DNA from: an uncultured Acidobacteriaceae bacterium
GTDB taxonomy: Bacteria; Acidobacteriota; Terriglobia; Terriglobales; Acidobacteriaceae
Length of the DNA stretch: 64,000 nt
Assembly: GCA_937879855.1 (NCBI GenBank)
Contig: CALFMO010000020.1
Location: 1 to 64,000 of the forward strand
Direction: 5' to 3'
The position numbers and the translations under genes are program-made. Below, piece after piece: positions 32,209 through 40,180 of the stretch (positions within the stretch are counted from its first letter, which is position 1; each line of letters starts with the position of its first letter). Below the pieces are notes generated by a model. The model had not been told where the DNA came from. It made no database searches and was given only the letters and a program-made list of their open reading frames with translations.

Positions 32209-34047
32209 TTGCGCCTTTCGTCAGCTCGCATCATCACTGCTATCTCTTGTCTCTTTTTCGCCGCCGCCGCATGGCGCATCGCCTCTCATTCTTCCTCCGA
32301 CTTCACCGCCGAAGCCCAGACATCGAAGCCCGCGACCGCGGCGCAACTGCATCCCGCCAGCGCCTCGATCCCAGACCCCGCGAAGCCCATGGTTCCTCTG
32401 GCCGCCCCCGGCACGGAAATATACACCGCCAAGCGCGGCGAAGCCATCCCCACGATCGCCCGCCGTTATCTGGGACGCACTTCTTATCTGACATCTGCCG
32501 AACTGGCCGACGCCATCCGCCACGCCAACGGCGACCGGACCGCCAACATCCTCAAGGCGAACGAGAACATCATCATTCCTGGAATCCTCTCCGCCCCTGT
32601 CACCGAAAAAACGATCCCGGTCCCCAAAGACTTTGAAGTCCGCGCCATCTACCTGACCGGCATCATGGCGGGCAGCGACCACGGGCTCCGCATCATCCGC
32701 CACTGGCGCGAAGTGGGCGGCAACGCCGTGGTCTTCGACATTAAGGACTCCGACGGCAGCGTCACCATCCCCTATGAACATCCGCTGCTAGGCCAGCACA
32801 ACGTCTACATCCATGACGTGCCGAAGTTCGTCCACTTCGTGCACCAGCAAAACATGCATGCCATCGCCCGCATCGCCATCTTCCGCGACGAGCGCCTGGT
32901 CAAGGCTCATCCCGAACTCGCCGTCCAATCCCGCCGCAACCACACTGCATGGCGCGAAAACGGCAAGCTGGTCTGGACCGATCCCAGCCAGCCCAAAGTT
33001 CAGGACTACAACATCGCCCTGGCCAAGCACGTAGCCCAGCTCGGCGCCGACGAAATCCAGTTCGACTACGTCCGCTTCCCCGCCGAAGGCGACCAGAAAG
33101 ACGCCCAGTTCGTCTACCAAAACGGCCAAGAAGCAGCAGCGGTGGCAGACGCCGGCGATGCCCCTAGCTCATGTGGCGACGGCCGCCTCGGCCGTCCCGC
33201 GACGGCGCAGCCGAGCGGCCCAGCAACGAGAGTCGAAACGATGCAAGGCGGAAACACCGCCGATGCGAAGCCAGCCGGAGCGACCACGACAGCGACCTCA
33301 GGCCCAGCTGCAAAAGCGACCTCCAGCCCAGCCGCGAAGCGGCGAAAGAATGCAGCCCACGGCGCAAGCCGTGGGACCGACGGCCAAAGCCAGACAGCCC
33401 CGGAGGGGCGCAAGACAAAGACCGGATGTAAATTAGCCGCCAAACCGCGCGGCCCGCAACGCACCGATGTCATCACCGCCTTCCTGAAAAAGGCCTACGC
33501 CGAACTCCATCCCACCGGCGTCTTGTTCTCGCTCGACGTCTTCGGCGTGATGGCCTGGCAACGCCAGGTCGACCTCTCCCACACCGGACAAGACATCGTC
33601 GGTATGGCCCACTACTGCGACGTGCTCAGCCCCATGATCTACCCGTCACACTTCTTCGGCATGGACGGCATTGCCCGCCCCGGCGACGAACCCGCCCACT
33701 TCATCGGCGAGTCCATGGACCGCTTCGAGCTCATCACCAAAGGCAGCGGCGTGGTGATCCGCCCCTGGCTGCAAGCCTTCCACTGGCGAACCAAGACCTA
33801 CTCGCCCGAATACATCAAGGTCCAGGTAGAGACCGCCAAGACCAAAGGCGGCATCGGATTCTTGTTCTGGAACGCCGCCAACGACTACAGCAAGCCCTAC
33901 ACCGCCATGCCCGAAATGAAGTCGGCCAACTTCAAGGAAGGCCAGAAAGACCCAAAGTATTTCCGCGGCGACGAACTCCCCGCGACAGCAGTGAAGGCAA
34001 GTCTGACTCCAGGATCCGGCGCGGCTGCAGCTACCGCACTCCCCTAA
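32209..34047 (+). CDS. LysM - DUF4015 glycoside-hydrolase-like protein with a repeat-derived insert
   Basis: 612 residues; the TTG start has GGAGG 5 nt upstream. A signal anchor (ITAISCLFFAAAAWRIA) is followed by a LysM-like segment (AKRGEAIPTIARRYLG and NILKANENIIIPG). DUF4015, a putative TIM-barrel hydrolase, follows with VRAIYLTGIMAGSDHGLRII, QLGADEIQFDYVRFPAEGD and VIRPWLQAFHWR. Between the FDYVRFP block and the rest of the barrel, about residues 318-410 are an Ala/Thr/Ser/Lys-rich, disordered-looking insert encoded by palindromic repeats. It probably acts on envelope polysaccharide or peptidoglycan; the substrate is unproven. Confidence 0.85.
   Translation: MRLSSARIITAISCLFFAAAAWRIASHSSSDFTAEAQTSKPATAAQLHPASASIPDPAKPMVPLAAPGTEIYTAKRGEAIPTIARRYLGRTSYLTSAELADAIRHANGDRTANILKANENIIIPGILSAPVTEKTIPVPKDFEVRAIYLTGIMAGSDHGLRIIRHWREVGGNAVVFDIKDSDGSVTIPYEHPLLGQHNVYIHDVPKFVHFVHQQNMHAIARIAIFRDERLVKAHPELAVQSRRNHTAWRENGKLVWTDPSQPKVQDYNIALAKHVAQLGADEIQFDYVRFPAEGDQKDAQFVYQNGQEAAAVADAGDAPSSCGDGRLGRPATAQPSGPATRVETMQGGNTADAKPAGATTTATSGPAAKATSSPAAKRRKNAAHGASRGTDGQSQTAPEGRKTKTGCKLAAKPRGPQRTDVITAFLKKAYAELHPTGVLFSLDVFGVMAWQRQVDLSHTGQDIVGMAHYCDVLSPMIYPSHFFGMDGIARPGDEPAHFIGESMDRFELITKGSGVVIRPWLQAFHWRTKTYSPEYIKVQVETAKTKGGIGFLFWNAANDYSKPYTAMPEMKSANFKEGQKDPKYFRGDELPATAVKASLTPGSGAAAATALP
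33165..33435. repeat. Palindromic repeats lying in-frame inside the DUF4015 gene
   Basis: The first part (about 33170-33232) has the hairpin GACGGCCG-CCT-CGGCCGTC and the tail CGCAGCCGAGCGGCCC, matching the spacer copy near 31957-32037. The second (33331-33424) matches the composite at 24281-24377: GCGAAGCGGCGAAAG, CCCACGGCGCAAGCCGTGG and GCCCCGGAGGGGC. The reading frame stays open through all of it. Confidence 0.88.
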
Positions 34048-34050
34048 ACA

Positions 34051-34473
34051 GTGGAAATGTTGACCTTCATCAGCGGCAAACAAACATCGCTGAGCACAAT
34101 CGGAAGGAAGGCGTGGGTGGTCTTGCGCTTTGTATTGTTCGGCCTTGGCGGCCTTTGGCTCTTGATAATTTTCTTTTTTGAATTCATCGAAGGAGTCCGC
34201 CCGCAACCCGGTACCGCCATCTTCATCAGCCCGCTGCTCGCTCTGCCCATCGCGCTGGTTGGAGCACTGATGATGCTCTTCGCCGTTGGCGCATGGGGAC
34301 AATGGGCATACTTGTGGGTGATCCTCTCCATCCCGATCACATTCCTCCTGGTCGGAACCGTCCTTCCGGGCGACAAAGGTTTGGCGATTGGCCTGGCGAT
34401 TGCGGTAACAGCCTCCGCGAGCAATGCCGCGGTCCGATTTTATTATCGGCGGCGAAGGACGCATTCGTCCTAG
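34051..34473 (+). CDS. Small polytopic membrane protein
   Basis: Up to 140 residues (GTG at 34051 or ATG at 34057) with four hydrophobic segments: VVLRFVLFGLGGLWLLIIFF, IFISPLLALPIALVGALMML, YLWVILSIPITFLLVGTVL and LAIGLAIAVTASAS. It begins 4 bp after the DUF4015 stop, so the two are probably co-transcribed. The last residues (RRRRTHSS) are encoded by a copy of the GGACGCATTCGTCC hairpin repeat, which also supplies the stop codon. Function unknown. Confidence 0.7.
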   Translation: MEMLTFISGKQTSLSTIGRKAWVVLRFVLFGLGGLWLLIIFFFEFIEGVRPQPGTAIFISPLLALPIALVGALMMLFAVGAWGQWAYLWVILSIPITFLLVGTVLPGDKGLAIGLAIAVTASASNAAVRFYYRRRRTHSS

Positions 34474-34759
34474 TCGCTCGCGCAGGGACAACGCCGGGTG
34501 CCCCATCCTAGCCGCGTTCTTTGCGGCTAGGGTGGGGATTTTGACTTTCAGGCTTGTGAAGCGAACACTCCTGTCCGCTGCCTTTGACTGAATCACCAGT
34601 CATCCTGAGCAAGGATTGGTCTTTGCGCCCAAGCGCAAAGACCAATCGCGGTCGAAGGCCCCCTACCCCTCCCACACTGCCCCGCGGACCGAAGCGACAC
34701 GCCTCACGAAACCCCTTGGCATCCCTCCCCAACAGGTGTACAAAGGACGCGACATGAGG
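34474..34759. other. Repeat-rich spacer upstream of the HD/HSP90-like gene
   Basis: It holds the second CCCCATCC...GGGTGGGG hairpin (34501-34537) and a GTCATCCTGAGC repeat (34599 onward) with the hairpin TTGGTCTTTGCGC/GCGCAAAGACCAA. No gene was found. Confidence 0.65.
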
Positions 34760-34793
34760 GGGTCATGGCGAAGCTACGCCATGGCCCTTTTTT
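34760..34793 (+). terminator. Intrinsic terminator or attenuator just before the HD/HSP90-like gene
   Basis: An 11-bp stem (GGGTCATGGCG with CGCCATGGCCC, one G-T pair), loop AAGCTA, then six T. It ends 20 bp before the ATG at 34814 and just before the ribosome-binding site AAGGAG. Nothing close upstream obviously needs terminating. Confidence 0.75.
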
Positions 34794-34813
34794 GTCTCTA
34801 AAAGGAGCTTAGA

Positions 34814-37800
34814 ATGGAATTCGCTGGCAAGATCGAGGAAACGGCGAGTACCGCGCCGTCATTGGAAGCGTTTTCTAGGTGCAGCCTCTATGCAATCAAA
34901 GACTCCGTCACAAAAATACTGGAAATCATCGGCAGGGAAGGAATCTTCGCAGAATACACGCGACACGACATATCCCATATAAACAAGCTTCTCGAAATGC
35001 TTGACTGGTTGGTCCCACACGCCACGCGGCAGCGGATGACGGTAGCGGACTGCCTAATGGTTACGCTCGCGATTTATTTTCACGACCTCGGAATGGCGGT
35101 GACACGTGACGAATTCGACCGAAGGTATGAATCAGCTTACCCAGAGTTTAAAGACCAATATCTGTTTGGGGGGCCGGACGGACCCGACTATCGCGAAAGA
35201 ATTAACAGGATGTCCCCTGACGAGTCCGAGAGGTTCCTTTACCAAGAGTTTGTCCGCACACGCCACGCTGAGCGGATTCGCGCGTGGGTAATCGGGAAGT
35301 CGCCGACGCAGTTAGGGGCCAGCGACCAAATAACCCAGGAACTCGAGAAACTACTCGAGGGGCTTGGCGCAAAATTCAGGAGGGATCTCGGCGTCGTATG
35401 CGAAAGCCACCACCTTGACGATCTCGCAAATCTCGACAAGTACAAACCCTCCCAACCCTACGGCTCCGAACCGCAGGAGTCTGCTAACCTGCAGTACTGT
35501 GCCATCCTCCTCAGAACCGCTGACTTACTCCACGTCACAAAAGACCGCACGCCCTCCGTCAGTTTCAGAATCGTTAATCCGTCAGACCCGAAAAGCATAG
35601 AGGAATGGCACAAGCAAATGGCGGTGACCACGGTCAGGCCCAAGCCAGGCCTCGACAAAGAGGGAAACGTCGACCCTGGCGCCGAAACGGACACTATTGA
35701 GATTCACGGATACTTTACCGAGCCCGAAGGGTTCTTTTCACTAAGTGCCTACCTAAACTACGCGAGAAAGCAACTACAGAAGAGCAATGAATGGGCAGAG
35801 ATTGCACGTAAAAAAAAGGGAGCCCCGTACGATTTTCCTTGGCGTGACATCGATGACTCAAACTGCGAAGCAGAAGGCTTTATCAATAAGCAATTCGAGT
35901 TCACGCTAGATCAGGCAAAGGTTCTCGATCTCCTGACCGGACATCGACTTTACAATGACAGCAGCGTGGTCCTGCGGGAGCTAGTGCAAAACTCGCTTGA
36001 CGCGGTTCGAGTTCAGTGGGAATACGTAGCAGGTTCTATAAGCGAAGGAGAGGTGAACATCCAGTGGGACACGAAGGAAAGGTTACTTATCGTTGAAGAT
36101 AACGGAACCGGGATGACGCAGGAAGTAATCGACAAGCACTTTCTGAAGGTGGGGTCGTCACTATACCAGGACGAGGAATTCCGAAAACGACACCCAGAAT
36201 TTAGCGCGATCAGCCGATTTGGAATCGGAGTTCTTTCGACGTTTATGGTTTCCGATGAGGTCGAAGTGATCACGTGCCACCCGGACGACGACCAAGCGCG
36301 AAAGCTCAGCCTCAGAAACCTACATGGCAAGTACCTCATAAGGCTTGTCGAGAAGGATGCGGCCGATCTCCCGCGCCGCATCCAGCCGCACGGAACCCAA
36401 GTGAAACTTAGATTGCGATCAACTGCGGACCTTCAGAACGTCTTGGGTACAGCACGGCGCTGGATACTGTTTCCGAGGTGCACGGTCACCGTTCGCATCG
36501 ATCGTGAGGCTCCCGTAACTGTCGGGTTTCCCGATCCTAAGGCAGCGCTCGCGGACGGCCTCTCAAGGTATGGCCTTACGCCCACCCGAAATCCAGGCGC
36601 AAATCCGAAAGCGCAAGAAATCAAAGTAGACCAAACAACGAAGAACGGAATAACCCTAGCGTATGCGCTCCAATGGTCAGACTATTTCCAAGAGTGGGAG
36701 TTTTTGCCATCCTACTACATCCGTGACGAGGTAACGCCTGACTTCACGGGTACGTGCGTGGAAGGAGTAGAGGGTCGACTTCAATTCCCCCGGCTACGAG
36801 GGCTATCCCATATTTGCAATCGCAAATTCAGTCGGCCTTGGTGCACCCAAAACTAATGTCGCAAGGCTGGGCTTTGAGGCGACCACGGAGCGCAACTCGC
36901 TGCTTAAGGATGTTTATCAGATCTATTGCGAGCATATCATGAGCGAGATCAACGCGCTACAAAAGCAGCGTTCCTTCTCCCTCACATGGGCCCTCAGCGA
37001 GACCCCTTGGCTGACGGGCCCCTTGCTTTCCAATCGGTCCCCAAGCCGACGCTCCGTTCCAATGGACCGCAGTGCGCTCCTAGAGGCAGTAGCCTCAATC
37101 CCTTATCTTCCCTTGGAGGAGCAGGGGACAAGGATTGCATTATCGCCGAAGGAACTAGCGGTTCGTCCCTTCTTTTGGACAGTTGAAAGCGCGTTCTTTA
37201 AATCCGCGGAAGCACTACTGAAAGAAGTTCCAACCTCGTCAGCAATTTCTAAGCTTTCCCAAGGCTTTGGCGCTGACGCATTCCAGATGCCACCGGGGCC
37301 ATTCCTATCGTCCCTTCCATACGAGCCGGTACTTGAGGCCCTTCCGTTTAACGAGCGAGAGGTAGACAGGATAATAGTCCATAAGGCACAGCGGCGCGTT
37401 GACATGAGGTGGAAGCCTGCCGGGGATAACTTATGGTTGTCACAACCCCTCTTTGGGCCCAGCCCGGTCGGCGATCTCGCGATGCGCTTTTATGAGATGA
37501 GGGTAGGAAGAAGAAGAGCATACTCAGAGGTCTTGGTGCCCCGAGGAAAGGTTGAGGTTGAGGGCCTCAACCGCGAAACCGCCGTCGTTAACAGGAGGCA
37601 GGTGTTCGTGATTCCAGGTACGCAGTACGCCCATTTCCTAGCCAGCCGATTAATTGAGGTTGAGAAGTCGCCGGGACCTCACATCATCGCTACGTGCGTA
37701 ATAGCCTTGATGGCTCTACTCCGAGGGGTTCGCATTGCCGATGCCACAGAGTACATTCGCGAACAGACGGCTAGTATCCAACAGATTAGTCGTTACGGAT

Positions 37801-37907
37801 ACCTCGATATGGCGTCGGTACCCGACCTAGCGGAGGCCCTGAATTCCACCGACTTCGCCACCTTTGACCCTTCCGCTTGGTCTCGAAGAGGGGGAGAAAC
37901 GGAGTGA
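34814..37907 (+). pseudogene. HD domain - HSP90-like ATPase protein, interrupted by one frameshift
   Basis: Reading through a single +1 shift in the GGG at 36772-36774 gives about 1,030 residues. An HD phosphohydrolase-like domain has RHDISH (51-55), FHDLGM (H90, D91), H151, H199-H200 and D237. A GHKL/HSP90-type ATPase follows with N-box ELVQNSLDA (389-397), VEDNGTGM (427-434) and FGIGV (469-473). Frame one covers residues 1-653. The next frame continues at once with VDFNSPGYEGYPIFAIANSV. Base composition and AGG/AGA codon use differ from the neighbours, suggesting transfer. It could be a stress or anti-phage sensor-effector; that is inference. The lesion may be real, programmed or an error. 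Confidence 0.8.
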
Positions 37908-38234
37908 ATCCATAACGAGAAAAAGGGCCGATAGGCTAAGTTAGGACACATTTCTCAGACCCGATCGATATCGCGCGTCGGCCAGCACTCCCAGCAACCG
38001 CCATCAAGCCACCCCCTTTCCCCACAGCCTTCCACAGCCCAACCCTGTGACATACAACCTTTACTCAGACAGAAAACCCGCAGCCCGCGCGGGACTCCCC
38101 GCCACAAAGGTAAAAGCAGCGGTCGCGACAAGAGCCGCGAAAGGAAGTTACTGAGAATTGACAACCGGGAACTGAGAGCTCGTTTGTCCTCAGATATAAT
38201 TGTCGGGTAGCGACGCAGCTTTCAAGGAGTTCGC
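37908..38234. other. Intergenic region upstream of ilvE
   Basis: About 327 bp; no gene or stable RNA is recognised. It contains a candidate -10 element at 38195-38200 and AAGGAG before the ilvE ATG. Confidence 0.5.
38172..38200 (+). promoter_or_regulatory. Candidate ilvE promoter
   Basis: A consensus TATAAT at 38195-38200 lies 17 bp downstream of a weak -35 (CTGAGA, 38172-38177). A perfect TTGACA at 38158-38163 is too far from it to pair. Confidence 0.35.
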
Positions 38235-39191
38235 ATGGCGATTGAGAAGACCGAGAAGATCTGGCACAACGGCAAGCTTATCAACTGGGACGACGCGACC
38301 ATTCATGTGATGTCGCACGTTGTCCACTACGGCTCTTCGGTCTTCGAAGGCATTCGCTGCTACGAACTGCCCAGCGGCCCAGCCATTTTCCGAGCCAATG
38401 AACACATGCAGCGGCTGCTCGACTCTGCCAAGGTCTACCGCATCGACGTCGACTTCACCCGCGAGCAACTGGTCAAGGGCATGCTCGATGTGGTCGGGCA
38501 CAACGGCGCGTGGCCGTGCTATGTGCGTCCGATCGTCCTGCGCGGATATGGCGAGGCGGGCGTGAATCCGTTCAACTCACCGACCGAGGTCTACATCATC
38601 AATTATCCGTGGGGAAAGTATCTGGGCGGCGAGGCCGATGGCTGCGACGTGTGCGTCTCGTCGTGGACGCGGCTGGCGCCCAATACGCTGCCGGCCATGT
38701 CGAAGTCGGGCGCAAATTACATGAACTCGCAGCTCATCAAGATGGAAGCCATCGTCAACGGCTATGCAGAAGGCATCGCGCTCGACGTGGGCGGATTCGT
38801 CAGCGAGGGCTCGGGAGAGAATTTGTTCCTGGTGCACCGCGATAAGCTGATCACCGCGCCGCTGGGCAACTCGGTGCTGCCCGGCATCACGCGCGACTCG
38901 GTCGTGCAGATCGCACACGACCTGAACATTCCCGTGGTCGAGCAGATGATTCCGCGGGAGATGCTCTACATCGCCGACGAAGTATTCTTCACCGGAACCG
39001 CGGCAGAGATCACCGCGATCCGCTCGGTCGACAAGATCAAGGTCGGCAAGGGCACGCTCGGCCCCATCACCAAGGCCCTGCAAAAAGAGTTTTACGCCAT
39101 CGTGCGCGGAGAGAAGAGCGACCGGCACAACTGGCTGACACCTGTCCCGGTGGGAAGCAAGGTCCGTAGCAAGCAGCCGGTGGGCGTATAA
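38235..39191 (+). CDS. ilvE: Branched-chain amino acid aminotransferase
   Basis: 318-residue fold-type IV PLP enzyme that transaminates Leu, Ile and Val with 2-oxoglutarate. Family blocks are HVVHYGSSVFEGIRCY, RPIVLRGYGEAGVNP, the PLP lysine Lys157 in AMSKSGANYMNSQL, GIALDVGGFVSEGSGENLF and EVFFTGTAAEITAI. The ATG follows AAGGAG. A clear intrinsic terminator follows the stop, so it appears to be monocistronic. Lengths and motifs are normal. Confidence 0.95.
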   Translation: MAIEKTEKIWHNGKLINWDDATIHVMSHVVHYGSSVFEGIRCYELPSGPAIFRANEHMQRLLDSAKVYRIDVDFTREQLVKGMLDVVGHNGAWPCYVRPIVLRGYGEAGVNPFNSPTEVYIINYPWGKYLGGEADGCDVCVSSWTRLAPNTLPAMSKSGANYMNSQLIKMEAIVNGYAEGIALDVGGFVSEGSGENLFLVHRDKLITAPLGNSVLPGITRDSVVQIAHDLNIPVVEQMIPREMLYIADEVFFTGTAAEITAIRSVDKIKVGKGTLGPITKALQKEFYAIVRGEKSDRHNWLTPVPVGSKVRSKQPVGV

Positions 39192-39225
39192 TTCAGGCGT
39201 TCCGAATTCACGTTCGCACAAATTG

Positions 39226-39250
39226 AGAGGGCGCGACAAGCGCCCTCTTT
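39226..39250 (+). terminator. Rho-independent terminator after ilvE
   Basis: Perfect 9-bp stem AGAGGGCGC/GCGCCCTCT with loop GACAA, followed by TT. Confidence 0.8.
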
Positions 39251-39295
39251 CATCCCTGCATCCCAGAACGAATCACCCCACTCAAGGAGGAAACA

Positions 39296-39829
39296 ATGTC
39301 CCAAGGATTGACTCCGGAATTTGTCCTCGGCTATCGCGCCATGATGCTCGATGGCATCACCCGCGAAGCGGAGATCACCAAGAAAGTGATCGCGGCCGTG
39401 CCCGACGCGGCTTCCAGCTACAAGCCTGACCCGAACGCCCGCACAGCGAAGGAACTGGCGTGGCACATTGCGAACAGCGACATTCAGTTTCTGGATGGAA
39501 TTGCCGACCTGAAATTTGGTATGGAATCACCCGAGCAGAAGCCGCAAACGTCAGCGGAAGTAGTGGCGTGGTATGACCAGAACGTGCAACGCGGTGTGGC
39601 GCGAGTTGCGGCAATGACCGCGGATCAACTGATGACGCCGGTCGAGTTTTTTGGCGTATTCAACCTGCCCGCAGTGTTGTATCTCGGATTCCTGAACAAC
39701 CACAGCATCCATCACCGCGGCGAGTTGGCGACGTATCTGCGGCCGATGGGATCGAAGTGTCCGTCGATTTATGGCGGCAGCTACGACGAACCGTTCGTGC
39801 CACCCGTGCCCGCGGAAGCCGCCGCGTAG
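39296..39829 (+). CDS. DinB-family protein
   Basis: 177 residues, a four-helix-bundle DinB/YfiT-type protein. The metal-binding histidines appear in KELAWHIANSD and LNNHSIHHRGELATYLRPMG. The family includes thiol-dependent metalloenzymes and damage-induced proteins of unknown substrate. The start has an excellent AAGGAGG 6 nt upstream, suggesting high expression. It lies between two intrinsic terminators and so is a single-gene transcription unit. Confidence 0.88.
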   Translation: MSQGLTPEFVLGYRAMMLDGITREAEITKKVIAAVPDAASSYKPDPNARTAKELAWHIANSDIQFLDGIADLKFGMESPEQKPQTSAEVVAWYDQNVQRGVARVAAMTADQLMTPVEFFGVFNLPAVLYLGFLNNHSIHHRGELATYLRPMGSKCPSIYGGSYDEPFVPPVPAEAAA

Positions 39830-39851
39830 TCTTTATAGTTTGCGAACAAGA

Positions 39852-39880
39852 AGCCGCCTCTCGCGGGGCGGCTTTTTCTT
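39852..39880 (+). terminator. Rho-independent terminator after the DinB-like gene
   Basis: AGCCGCC pairs with GGCGGCT around a TCTCGCGG loop, followed by TTTTCTTT. Confidence 0.9.
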
Positions 39881-40180
39881 TGAAGATGGGTCCTCACACA
39901 CTGAAAAACATCGAATGAACCTGGAACCGAAGACTCATGCGAAGCGTCTTTGCAAGCCAATCTCCAGGATGCCTCAAGAATTTCGATGCTTCCTGGCCTG
40001 TGATTTAAGGCATCACGCCGCGTACCTTCGGTCACTGACTTCCTGGCTTAGGACTCCGACGATGAAGTCGCTCGCGCCCGGCAGGTGCAGAGCGCTGGTT
40101 CCCCCCAACCAGGTCCGCTAAACCGGTCTGTCCACTCCGGCTCTCCTCCGGCAACGAAGCGCTGATCCAGCGAGGCGAAT
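39881..40180. other. Leader region of the second Ig-like lipoprotein gene
   Basis: 300 bp with no gene. The hairpin CTGGTT-CCCCCC-AACCAG (40093-40110) and nearby GC-rich inverted sequences suggest a structured 5' leader, but no known riboswitch motif is recognised. Confidence 0.4.

Noticed and set aside
36754..36942. Separate small gene between the two halves of the HD/HSP90-like gene
   Set aside because: It is out of frame with both conserved halves; the neighbouring frame continues the HSP90-like protein directly.
38158..38163. Perfect TTGACA upstream of ilvE as a -35 box
   Set aside because: It is 31 bp from the TATAAT at 38195, too far to form one promoter.
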